A stretch of DNA of 64,000 nt from Armatimonadota bacterium. Its GTDB lineage: Bacteria; Sysuimicrobiota; Sysuimicrobiia; Sysuimicrobiales; Humicultoraceae. Numbering within the stretch: the first letter of the stretch is position 1; each line of letters starts with the position of its first letter. The DNA is taken from contig JAVKHP010000001.1 of NCBI GenBank assembly GCA_031459855.1, positions 1 through 64,000 of the forward strand, written 5' to 3'. The notes beneath the pieces were generated by a model that was given only the letters and a program-made list of their open reading frames with translations, did not search any database and was not told the DNA's origin. Made by a program: the position numbers and the translations under genes. Positions 1 through 11,011 of the stretch are shown here, piece by piece.

Positions 1-441
<441 letters not shown>

Positions 442-511
442 CGCGTCCGGCTCCTCTCGCGGTGTCTCCTTTCCAAGGACAAGAGCCGCCTGCGGCGGCC
501 CTGCTTCCTGG

Positions 512-584
512 AGCCCACGACCGGACTCGAACCGGTGACCTTGTCCTTACCAAGGACACGCTCTGCCGCCTGAGCTACGTGGGC
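512..584 (-). tRNA. tRNA-Thr (GGT)
   Basis: Reading the minus strand, the acceptor GCCCACG pairs with CGTGGGC, the D-stem GCTC pairs with GAGC, and the anticodon loop TTGGTAA gives anticodon GGT. The T-arm is CCGG-TTCGAGT-CCGG. No CCA is encoded after the discriminator base. It lies just upstream of tuf. Confidence 0.95.
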
Positions 585-668
585 TCAACTCCCCGGAGCA
601 TTATAGCAGAGGGGGGGTGACCGTCAACGCGCGCAGGACGGCCGCGCACGCCGTCGAATTCGGCGAGC

Positions 669-737
669 ATGGACGTCATCTTCTGGCTGCTGTTCGGGCT
701 GATCGTCTACTTCCTGTTCGTGCGCCCGCCCGGCTGA
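669..737 (+). CDS. Possible 22-residue single-pass membrane peptide
   Basis: A short ATG-TGA frame between tRNA-Thr and the end of the histidine kinase gene encodes about 18 consecutive hydrophobic or aromatic residues followed by VRPPG, which would form one transmembrane helix. A weak GGCGAG precedes the ATG. It overlaps no better gene, and small hydrophobic peptides of this form are real in many bacteria. The ribosome site is poor, the length is minimal and there is no family to compare, so it may be a chance frame. Confidence 0.25.
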   Translation: MDVIFWLLFGLIVYFLFVRPPG

Positions 738-753
738 GCGGCGCCCCGCGCGG

Positions 754-3090
754 TCAGCGGCTGCCGGCGGGCACGGCCGCCGCGGGGAGGCGCAGCACGA
801 AGGTGCTGCCCTGCCCCGGGGTGCTCTCCGCCAGCACGACCGTGCCCCCCATCTGCTCGGCCAGCTTCCGCGAGATGTACAGGCCGAGCCCGCTCCCGCC
901 GGGCGCGCGCGTCAGTCCCCGCTCGAGCTGGCCAAAGCGCGTGAACAGACGGTCGCGGTGCTCGGGGGCGATCCCCACGCCGGTGTCGCGCACGGCGGTG
1001 ACCACGGTGTCCTCCTCCACCGCGTGGGTGATCTCGATACCCCCCCGCACGGTGTGGCGGATTGCGTTGCCGACCAGGTTCACCAGGATCTGCAGGGCAC
1101 GCTCGGGGTCCATCCGGACCGGCGGCAGGTCTGCGGGCGGCACGTAGGTCAGCGCCAGCCCCTTGCGCTCGGCGTCGGCGCGCAGCATGTCGACGGCCTG
1201 CTGCACCACGAGCCGCAGGTCGCCCGGCTCGACCCGCAGCGTCATCGCCCCCTGGTCCAGGCGCGCGGCGTCCAGGAACTCGTTGACCATGCGGATCAGG
1301 CGGACCGTAGACGCCAGGGCATCCTCCAGCGGCGCACGCACCGCCTCGGGCGGGTCGGCCTCCAGGGCCACCTCCAGATTCCCTTTCATTACCGTCAGCG
1401 GCGTGCGCAGCTCGTGCGAGGCGATGTGGAGGAAGTCTTCGCGGGCGCGCTCCATCTCCAGCTCGTGACGGATATCCCGTAGCAGCACCACGGCGCCCTG
1501 CACCCGCCCGTCGTCGCGCAGCGGCGTCGCCGTGACGGCCACGGGCAGGGGCGGCGAGGTTGCCAGCTGCAGGCGGACGCTCTGCGCCGGCTGGCCGCCC
1601 AACGCCCGGCGCACGGGGTGCGCCGCCGGAGCCAGCGGGGCCCCGTCGAGCTGCCGCAGGGGGAGCGCGTCCAGGATGGGGGCGCCGCGCAGCGCCTCGC
1701 GCGTGCGGCCGCTCAGGGCGGCCGCGGCGGGATTGCACAACTGGATGCGCCCGGCCGCGTCGGTGCACACCAGACCCTCAGCCATGTGGGCGAGCACGGT
1801 CTCCAGCTGCCGGGCCGCCTCTTCCACCTTGCCGCGCCCGCGGAGGTTGCGCGTGGCCAGGAAGTACGCCAGGCCGGCCATTAGCACCAGCCCCACCAGG
1901 CTCGGAACGCCGGCCATGGCCGCCTGCCCCATGGCGGGGAGACCGTCGCGGGCGGCCAGGAGCACCTCGGCCACCACGGCGACCACCGGCGGGCCGACCG
2001 GCACGATGATCGCGCGCGGCAGGTGCGTCCAGGCCAGCGCGAGGATGGGCAGGAACACGAGGAAGAAGTAGGGGCTGCGGGCGCCGCCCGTCAGCCAGGC
2101 GAACGCGGTGGTCAACACGCTGTAGATTGTCGTGGCAAAGACCGTGCGCCCGATGCCGCCTGCGGCCGGCACGACGTGGAACCACGCGGCCGTGAACAGG
2201 CTGCTGGCCACCATCACGGCACTCAGCCAGACGCGACGCGCGGGCTCGTCGGCCAGCAGGGCGAGGAGCCCGACCAGCAGGGTGAACGCCCACGCGACGC
2301 CCTCGGTCGCAAACTCGAACGCCGTGACGCTGGAACTCTGGCCGCGGCGCTGCCAGATGCGCTCCCGTTGCAGGTCCACGAGCCACGGCTCCGTGGCCAG
2401 GCCAAGGCCGAGCATGCCGTAGGTCACCACGCCGACCCAGCGGCCGATCGTCCCTGACCCTGCGGCCAGCGCGAGGACAGGCAGGGCGGCCGCCACCTGC
2501 GCGCCCGGGCGCAGGCGGGGCGCCCAGGCCGCCACGACGATGAGCACGGCCGCCAGGCCCATGGCGACGGCCAGGTGCGGCAGCAGGCCGGTCACCCAGG
2601 CGCCCCGCGGCCAGCCGAGCACCCCGGACGCGGCCAGCCCCAACGCGGCAAATGTCAGGGCGGTGACCAGCCCCACGCCCTGCAGCGCGGAGACCGGCCC
2701 GACCCGTGGCTGGCCGTGCCACCGGCGCGCCGCGTCCACGACCACGCCGACCGCGAACGCCGCGGACAGCGCGGCTCCCATCCAGACACGCGTCTGGGCC
2801 GCGCGCGCGGCGCCGGCCACGAACGGCAGCGCGCTGATGGCCGCCAGCGCCACCGCCAGGGGATGGTCGCGCCGCGCCTTCACCGCGTAGGCCACGAGCC
2901 CGCAGACGCCCGAGGCCAGGAAGAGTACCGTGAGGCGCGACAGCTCCAGCTTGAGCTGTCGGAGCCCCTCGGGCACGGGCGGGCCAGCGAACACGTGCGG
3001 GTAGGCGAGCGAGAGACACCCCACGACCAGCGACAGGGCGTTGGCCACGAGCAACAGGACCGACGGCTGCGGCGATGGGCGGTGCTGCAC
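754..3090 (-). CDS. Membrane-bound PAS sensor histidine kinase
   Basis: A 778-residue sensor kinase. Residues 10-415 are rich in hydrophobic spans (about a dozen) with no recognisable extracellular ligand domain, so sensing is probably within the membrane. A PAS domain follows (about 425-540, with GRIQLCNPAAAALSG), then HisKA with phospho-acceptor His559 in SHELRTP, and an ATPase domain with N-box NLVGNAIRH (about 671-679), DTGVGIA (702-708) and GGSGLGLY (731-738). It should autophosphorylate His559 and signal to a response regulator. The start is a GTG at 3090 with GGAGG 10 nt upstream. It is divergent from the receiver-GGDEF gene at 3498, the most obvious candidate partner, although the pairing is inference. 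Confidence 0.9.
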   Translation of the reverse strand: MQHRPSPQPSVLLLVANALSLVVGCLSLAYPHVFAGPPVPEGLRQLKLELSRLTVLFLASGVCGLVAYAVKARRDHPLAVALAAISALPFVAGAARAAQTRVWMGAALSAAFAVGVVVDAARRWHGQPRVGPVSALQGVGLVTALTFAALGLAASGVLGWPRGAWVTGLLPHLAVAMGLAAVLIVVAAWAPRLRPGAQVAAALPVLALAAGSGTIGRWVGVVTYGMLGLGLATEPWLVDLQRERIWQRRGQSSSVTAFEFATEGVAWAFTLLVGLLALLADEPARRVWLSAVMVASSLFTAAWFHVVPAAGGIGRTVFATTIYSVLTTAFAWLTGGARSPYFFLVFLPILALAWTHLPRAIIVPVGPPVVAVVAEVLLAARDGLPAMGQAAMAGVPSLVGLVLMAGLAYFLATRNLRGRGKVEEAARQLETVLAHMAEGLVCTDAAGRIQLCNPAAAALSGRTREALRGAPILDALPLRQLDGAPLAPAAHPVRRALGGQPAQSVRLQLATSPPLPVAVTATPLRDDGRVQGAVVLLRDIRHELEMERAREDFLHIASHELRTPLTVMKGNLEVALEADPPEAVRAPLEDALASTVRLIRMVNEFLDAARLDQGAMTLRVEPGDLRLVVQQAVDMLRADAERKGLALTYVPPADLPPVRMDPERALQILVNLVGNAIRHTVRGGIEITHAVEEDTVVTAVRDTGVGIAPEHRDRLFTRFGQLERGLTRAPGGSGLGLYISRKLAEQMGGTVVLAESTPGQGSTFVLRLPAAAVPAGSR

Positions 3091-3497
3091 GATCGTCGGG
3101 CCTCCGCGGGCGAAATGTTCGGCGAAGCTCCCGGCACCTTACATACCCACTTCCGGCGAGCAGAAGACGTCCGGCGCCGCGCAGCCGATCGGCACCGCAG
3201 CCGACGCGGTGGCGCGCGGTGGCACCGCCCCATGCCGGGCCATGGGGTTCGTCCGCTGCACCAGCACTATCTCGCGCTCTGCCCGTCGCCCTGTGGCGCG
3301 CGGGCGCACCGGGCCACGGCACCCACGGCTCCCTGGGCCGGAGGGAAGCGTGTCGACGGCCACGTCGCGCCACGCGTGGTGCGATACGGCTCCCGGGTCG
3401 GAGGAGAGCGTTTCACGGCCGGCGAAAGCCGCGGCAGAGGTAGCCCATCGGGTGGCGTATCCCACCCTGCGGGCGAGGCCAACGAGGTGAGGGCCGC
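3091..3497. other. Divergent intergenic region with a structured leader candidate
   Basis: These 407 bp separate the histidine kinase (left) from the receiver-GGDEF gene (right) and hold no convincing gene. On the plus strand, just before the AGGTGA ribosome site of the right-hand gene, two hairpins can be drawn: CGGC-GAAA-GCCG (3420-3431) and GGGTGG-CGTATC-CCACCC (3450-3467). The GNRA-capped first hairpin recalls the layout of c-di-GMP-I leaders, but the conserved core of that riboswitch is not present as I know it. On the minus strand TATGTA (3140-3145) is a possible -10 for the kinase gene. Confidence 0.35.
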
Positions 3498-4517
3498 GTG
3501 GCCGCAACGGGCGGGAGCAAGCTGGACATGGGCGGCCGGCCCCCCCGGATCCTGATCGTCGACGACGAGCCAGGAATCCTGGAGCTGCTGCGCCGGCGGT
3601 TGGAAGCGCTGGGGTGCCAGGTTGCCGTCCTCCCGGGCGGGAGCCAGGTGGTGGCCTACGCCCGCGAGCACGCGCCCGATCTCGTCCTCCTGGACGTGAT
3701 GATGCCCGACCTCGACGGGTTCGCGGTGTGCCAACAGCTGAAGGCCGACCCCAAGACCCGCGACATCCCGGTGGTGCTCATGACCGCGCGCACCGAGACC
3801 GATAGCCGGGTGCGCGGTCTCGAGCTCGGCGCGCACGACTACGTCGGAAAACCCTTCGAGACGGCGGAGCTGATCGCCCGGGTGCGCGCAGCGCTGCGGG
3901 TGAAGCGGCTTCAGGACGAGCTGAAGGAGGCCAACGCGCGGCTGGCACGCCTGGCCACCAGCGACCCGCTCACGGACCTGCCGAACCGGCGCACGTTCGA
4001 CGAGCAGATCTTCGCGGAGATGGAACGGGCCCGCCGCTCGGGACAGACCGTCTCGGTGATCATGCTGGACCTGGATCGGTTCAAGCAGATCAACGACGTC
4101 TACGGCCACCAGGTCGGGGACGACGTCCTGCGCCACGTGGCGCGGGTGCTGGCCCAGCGTCGGCGCATCTCAGACCTCGTGGCCCGCTACGGCGGCGAGG
4201 AGTTCGTGTGGGTGCTCCCCGGCGCCAGAGACAGGGACGCAGTGGAGCTCGCCGAGTGGGTCAGGCGCGCGGTCGCCGACCTCGGGGTCGAGACGCCCCA
4301 GGGTCCACTGCAGGTGACGATCAGCGCAGGGGTGACCACGTACGACCCGGCCGAGCACGGGCCGCTTGGGGCGACCACCGTGCTGGAGGCCGCCGATGCG
4401 GCGCTGCGGGAGGCCAAGGCCAGCGGGCGCAACCGGGTGATCTTCCGGGCCATCGGGCCGGACGCAGAAGACGCCGGGATGATGCACGACACCGTCGCCC
4501 AGGAGCGGCCGTGGTGA
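3498..4517 (+). CDS. Receiver-GGDEF response regulator (diguanylate cyclase, PleD-like)
   Basis: A 339-residue, two-domain protein. The receiver domain (about 17-133) has the acidic pair DDE (22-24), phospho-acceptor Asp66 in LLDVMMP and Lys118 in GKPF. A short helical linker leads to the GGDEF domain (about 150-315) with active-site GGEEF at 232-236. RxxD (Arg223-Asp226) five residues before it matches an intact c-di-GMP inhibitory I-site. It should synthesise cyclic di-GMP from two GTP when phosphorylated. The GTG start at 3498 is favoured by AGGTGA 7 nt upstream; an in-frame ATG at 3528 is the alternative. The divergent neighbour at 754-3090 is a likely kinase partner (inference). Confidence 0.95.
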   Translation: MAATGGSKLDMGGRPPRILIVDDEPGILELLRRRLEALGCQVAVLPGGSQVVAYAREHAPDLVLLDVMMPDLDGFAVCQQLKADPKTRDIPVVLMTARTETDSRVRGLELGAHDYVGKPFETAELIARVRAALRVKRLQDELKEANARLARLATSDPLTDLPNRRTFDEQIFAEMERARRSGQTVSVIMLDLDRFKQINDVYGHQVGDDVLRHVARVLAQRRRISDLVARYGGEEFVWVLPGARDRDAVELAEWVRRAVADLGVETPQGPLQVTISAGVTTYDPAEHGPLGATTVLEAADAALREAKASGRNRVIFRAIGPDAEDAGMMHDTVAQERPW

Positions 4518-4602
4518 GCGGCGGGGTAACGGTGCGACCTACCGTGGAGTGCGCTGCGGCTGCAACGTGCGCCCGCCCGCACGCATAAGGTAGAATACGG
4601 TC

Positions 4603-4690
4603 GGGCAGGTGGCGAAACCGGCAACCGCGGGGGCCTTAAAAGCCTCTGCCCGCCATGGGCTTGTGGGTTCGAATCCCACCCTGCCCACCA
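4603..4690 (+). tRNA. tRNA-Leu (TAA)
   Basis: An 88-nt class II tRNA. The acceptor GGGCAGG pairs with CCTGCCC, the anticodon loop CTTAAAA gives TAA, there is a long variable arm (CTCTGCCCGCCATGGGC region), the T-loop is TTCGAAT and the CCA is encoded at 4688-4690. TAGAAT at 4591-4596 lies 6 nt before the tRNA and is a good -10 candidate. Confidence 0.95.
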
Positions 4691-4849
4691 CCTCGCTGGT
4701 GTGTACCCGGACAAGCCTGACGTGTCGGTGGAGGCGGCGGCCTCGTCAACGACTTGTCGATGACCTCGTAGCCAACCCTACGTGTGGGCGAACCGGCGCT
4801 GGCCTGCTCGTTGAGCAACGCGCTGGAAAAACAGGTCCTACGTGTAGTG

Positions 4850-4924
4850 TGGAGGCGGCGGCCGGATTCGAACCGGCGTATGGGGGTTTTGCAGACCCCT
4901 GCCTTGCCTCTTGGCTACGCCGCC
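4850..4924 (-). tRNA. tRNA-Cys (GCA)
   Basis: On the minus strand the acceptor GGCGGCG pairs with CGCCGCC, the anticodon stem GGGGT/ACCCC encloses CTGCAAA (anticodon GCA), the T-loop is TTCGAAT and the CCA is encoded. It is 10 bp downstream of tRNA-Gly on the same strand, so the two are probably co-transcribed. Confidence 0.95.
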
Positions 4925-4934
4925 TCGACATCGC

Positions 4935-5009
4935 TGGAGCGGGAGATGGGACTTGAACCCACGGCCTTCTCCTTGGCAAGGAGACGCTCTACCTCTGAGC
5001 TACTCCCGC
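4935..5009 (-). tRNA. tRNA-Gly (GCC)
   Basis: On the minus strand the acceptor GCGGGAG pairs with CTCCCGC, the D-stem is GCTC/GAGC, the anticodon loop contains GCC within TCTCC-TTGCCAA-GGAGA, the T-loop is TTCAAGT and the CCA is encoded. It is the first of a Gly-Cys tRNA pair. Confidence 0.95.
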
Positions 5010-5232
5010 CCGCGCCAGGCTACGTTCGATTATAGTCGGGACGCCCCGGCAAGTCCAGAATCACGGCCTGCCTCGCCTGCCCCGCACACGCGCGCAGCGA
5101 GGCCCACGCTCTTCCCACGCTGCGCGTTCATGCACTGTCGCCGAGCCAGCACCGGAACCTGCACCAATGACCTGACCGCGCCCGCGCTCCCCTCCGGCCG
5201 CGCGTCCGTGCACTGTGCCCGTCTGCCAGAGG

Positions 5233-6054
5233 TCACCCGCCCGTACGGGCGAGCAGGTCGAGCACCGCCTCCTCCAGCGAGGCCGGCGCGCCCCTGCGCG
5301 CGGCATACCCGGCCACCAGCGCAGCGGGCGGGGCACAGGCCAGCACGCGCCCACGGTCCAGCACGGCGACGACGTCACACAGGCGGCCGGCGTCCTCGAC
5401 GTGGTGCGTGGCCACGATCACCGTGCGACCTCGCGCGGCCCGCAGGCCGGCCAGCAGGCGACGGAGGTCGGTGGCGGCCTGGAGGTCGAGACCGGCCGTG
5501 GGCTCGTCCAGCAGCAGGAGCGCCGGATCGTGGATGAGCGCGCGGGCAATGGCCAGACGCTGCCGCATGCCGGTGCTGTACGACCCCACGAGATCGTCGG
5601 CGCGGGCCGTCAGCCCCACCAGGGCCAGCAGGGCGTCCGCGCGCTCGCGGGCCTCCTGCGGGGGGAGGTCGTGCAGCGCCGCCGCGTACAGGAGGTTCTC
5701 GCGGCCGGTCAGACGCCAGTAGACGCTGCGCTCGCCGCCCAGAACGACCCCCAGCTGGCCGCGCACCGCGTCGGGACGACGCACGGCGTCGATCCCCAGC
5801 ACACAGACCTCCCCGGCCGTGGGCACCAGCAGCGTGCCCACGATGCGCAGCAACGTGGTCTTGCCCGCGCCGTTGGGCCCCAGCACGCCCAGGACCATCC
5901 CAGGGGGCACGTCCAGCGTCACCTGATCGAGGGCCACCACCGCAGCGGCGCCGCGACGGGGTGCGCGAAACCGATGGGTCACCTCGCGCAGGCGCACCGC
6001 GGGCGCCGGCGGTGCGGGCGGCGACACCGCCGGGGCGGTGGCGGTCTCGCTCAC
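5233..6054 (-). CDS. ABC transporter ATP-binding protein (ABC-2 type)
   Basis: A 273-residue ATPase subunit of an ABC transporter, probably an exporter of the ABC-2 (daunorubicin/NatA-like) class. It has Walker A GPNGAGKTT (about 59-67), signature YSTGMRQR, Walker B LLLLDEPTAGLD and the H-loop THH. After a Pro/Ala-rich start (residues 5-20) the domain is standard. The GTG at 6054 overlaps the uvrC stop by four bases (GTGA), which fixes the start and implies translational coupling. No membrane subunit follows: the next 220 bp hold no gene and then come tRNAs. The partner permease must be elsewhere, or the protein has another role. Its presence behind the uvr genes is unexplained. Confidence 0.9.
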   Translation of the reverse strand: MSETATAPAVSPPAPPAPAVRLREVTHRFRAPRRGAAAVVALDQVTLDVPPGMVLGVLGPNGAGKTTLLRIVGTLLVPTAGEVCVLGIDAVRRPDAVRGQLGVVLGGERSVYWRLTGRENLLYAAALHDLPPQEARERADALLALVGLTARADDLVGSYSTGMRQRLAIARALIHDPALLLLDEPTAGLDLQAATDLRRLLAGLRAARGRTVIVATHHVEDAGRLCDVVAVLDRGRVLACAPPAALVAGYAARRGAPASLEEAVLDLLARTGG

Positions 6055-8057
6055 CGGCGATCCGGCGCGGACGTGGCCGGCGGCGGGGACGCGGGCGCCG
6101 CATGCCCGACGGGATCCGCGCCGGCAGCGGGCACGGCGCGGGGATCGGGGTGCTGGGCCAGATAGGCTGCCACGCGCGCGGCGAGTCGCGGCCCCAGGAC
6201 CTCGGCCAGCGCCTCGGGGGAGGCCGCGCGCACGCCCCGCACGGAGCCAAAGCGCCGGATCAGCTCGCGCTTGCGCCGCTCGCCGATCCCCGGGATGTCG
6301 TCGAGCACCGAGAAGACGATGCGCCGCTCGCGCAACCGGCGGCCCGCGGTGTTGGCGAACCGGTGGGCCTCGTCGCGCACCCGCTGGACGAGCTGCAACG
6401 CCGCCGCCTCCCGCGGCAGCCGCAGCGGCTCGGCGCGATCGGCCAGGTAGAGGAGTTCCTCCTCCTTGGCGAGCCCCACCGCGGGCGCGGCCACGTTGTA
6501 CTCGAAGAGCACCTCGCGGGCCGCCGCCAGCTGGCCCCGGCCGCCGTCCACGAGGATCAGGTCGGGCAGCACCGACCACCGCGCCCTCACCGGCTCGCCA
6601 CGGTCCAGCGCCTCCTGCTCCTGGCGGGCGCGCGCGAAGCGGCGGCGCAACATCTCCTGCAGCATGGCGTGGTCGTCGTGGGTCTGCGGCCCCCGCATGC
6701 GGAAGAGCCGGTAGTCGGCCTTGCGCGGCCGGCCGCCCTCGAAGACCACCAGCGAGCCCACCGCTTCGCCGGCCTGGAAGTGGCTGACGTCGTAGGCCTC
6801 GATGCGAAACGGCGGGGCCTCCAGGCCCAGGGCCTCCTGCAGCTCCACCACGCCTACGCCCGCCGGCCCGACCTCGCGGGCCCGGGCCTGGGCCAGGTAG
6901 AGGGCGGCGTTCTCGCGGGCCAGGTCCACCAGGCGGCGCTTCTCGCCGCGCTGGGGCACGGCGACCTCGACCGGGCCGCCCCGCCGTTGCGCCAGCCACG
7001 CGGCCAGCACCCCTGCGTCGGGCAGCGGCACGTCCACCAGGAGCTCGCGCGGCGTATCGGGGAGGTCCGCATAGTGCCGGGCCAGCACCTGGGAGAGCAC
7101 CTCGCCGGCCGCGAGCCCGCGGGTGCCGGTGAGCATCAGGTGGTGCTCGTCGCGGATACGCCCGGCGCGGATCGTGAAGATCACCACGCAGGCCACGTCG
7201 CCCGACTGCGCCACGGCGGCGACATCACGGTCCTCCAGCGCAGCGCTGGCCATCCGCTGGCGCTCGGCGATGGCCTCCAGCGCCTGCAGCTGGTCGCGCA
7301 ACTGCGCCGCGCGCTCGAACTCCAGCGCCTCGGCCGCTGCCTGCATCTCCGCCCGGAGGGCGTCCACCAGGGCGGCCTGGCGCCCTTCCAGGAAGGCGAC
7401 GGCCTGACGGACCTGCTCCTGGTAGGCCGCCGCCGTGGCTCCCCAGGCCACACATGGCGCCGAGCACAGGCCCATGTCGTAGTCCAGGCACGGCCGCGGC
7501 AGGTCACCGGTGATCTCCAGCGCGCAGGTGCGCAGCTTGAAGAGCTTGCGGATGGTGCGAATCGTGCGGCCGACGAGCTTCGGCTCGTGGTACGGGTAGG
7601 GGCCGAAGTACCGGGCCCCGTCGCGCACGACCTTGCGGGTCATGACGATGCGGGGATAGGGCTCGTGGGTGATCTTCACGTACGGGTAGGCCTTGTCGTC
7701 GGCCATGCGGACGTTGAACGGCGGCTGGTGCTGCTTGATGAGGTTGGTCTCGAGGATCAGCGCCTCCACCTCGTTGGCCGTCACGATGGTGTCGACGCGG
7801 GCGATGCGCGGGACCAGCAGCCGCAGGCGGGGGTTGGACTGGGCCGCCGGCGCCTGGAAGTACTGGCGGACGCGGGCGCGCAGCGAGGCGGCCTTGCCGA
7901 CGTACAGCACCCGGCCGGCGCCGTCCTTGAAGAGGTAGACCCCGGGGCGTGCGGGGAGCAGGCGCAGGGTGGCGCGCAGGTCGTCTCCCGCCCGCTCTGT
8001 CGCCTGCGGACCGCTGGCGTCACCGGCGCGCGCGCCTGGAAGCGTGGCCCGCCCCAC
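6051..8057 (-). CDS. uvrC: Excinuclease ABC subunit C
   Basis: UvrC makes the 3' and 5' incisions in nucleotide-excision repair. The 668 residues include the N-terminal GIY-YIG nuclease (RPGVYLFKD... LYVGKA, about 35-60), a four-cysteine cluster (TCALEI, PCLDYD, GLCSAPC, about 180-205) typical of the Fe-S-binding UvrC insert, a UVR motif (EALEFERAAQLRDQ) that contacts UvrB, an RNase H-like C-terminal nuclease (YDVSHFQ, ILVDGG) and a terminal HhH region (DDIPGIGERRKREL). The last 30 residues are a Pro/Ala-rich tail. It lies 12 bp after uvrA and overlaps the ABC ATPase start by 4 bp. Confidence 0.98.
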   Translation of the reverse strand: MGRATLPGARAGDASGPQATERAGDDLRATLRLLPARPGVYLFKDGAGRVLYVGKAASLRARVRQYFQAPAAQSNPRLRLLVPRIARVDTIVTANEVEALILETNLIKQHQPPFNVRMADDKAYPYVKITHEPYPRIVMTRKVVRDGARYFGPYPYHEPKLVGRTIRTIRKLFKLRTCALEITGDLPRPCLDYDMGLCSAPCVAWGATAAAYQEQVRQAVAFLEGRQAALVDALRAEMQAAAEALEFERAAQLRDQLQALEAIAERQRMASAALEDRDVAAVAQSGDVACVVIFTIRAGRIRDEHHLMLTGTRGLAAGEVLSQVLARHYADLPDTPRELLVDVPLPDAGVLAAWLAQRRGGPVEVAVPQRGEKRRLVDLARENAALYLAQARAREVGPAGVGVVELQEALGLEAPPFRIEAYDVSHFQAGEAVGSLVVFEGGRPRKADYRLFRMRGPQTHDDHAMLQEMLRRRFARARQEQEALDRGEPVRARWSVLPDLILVDGGRGQLAAAREVLFEYNVAAPAVGLAKEEELLYLADRAEPLRLPREAAALQLVQRVRDEAHRFANTAGRRLRERRIVFSVLDDIPGIGERRKRELIRRFGSVRGVRAASPEALAEVLGPRLAARVAAYLAQHPDPRAVPAAGADPVGHAAPASPPPATSAPDRR

Positions 8058-8069
8058 GACCGCGCGCTC

Positions 8070-11000
<2,931 letters not shown>

Positions 11001-11011
11001 GGCGTCCCCGT

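Noticed and set aside
3400-3490. A c-di-GMP-I riboswitch call
   Set aside because: Only the GNRA hairpin resembles it. The conserved core sequence after the first stem does not match, so I left it as an unassigned leader.
4187-5035. Small frames over the tRNA genes (RWDSNP- or WWRWWDSNP-like peptides)
   Set aside because: These are well-known translation artefacts of tRNA sequences.
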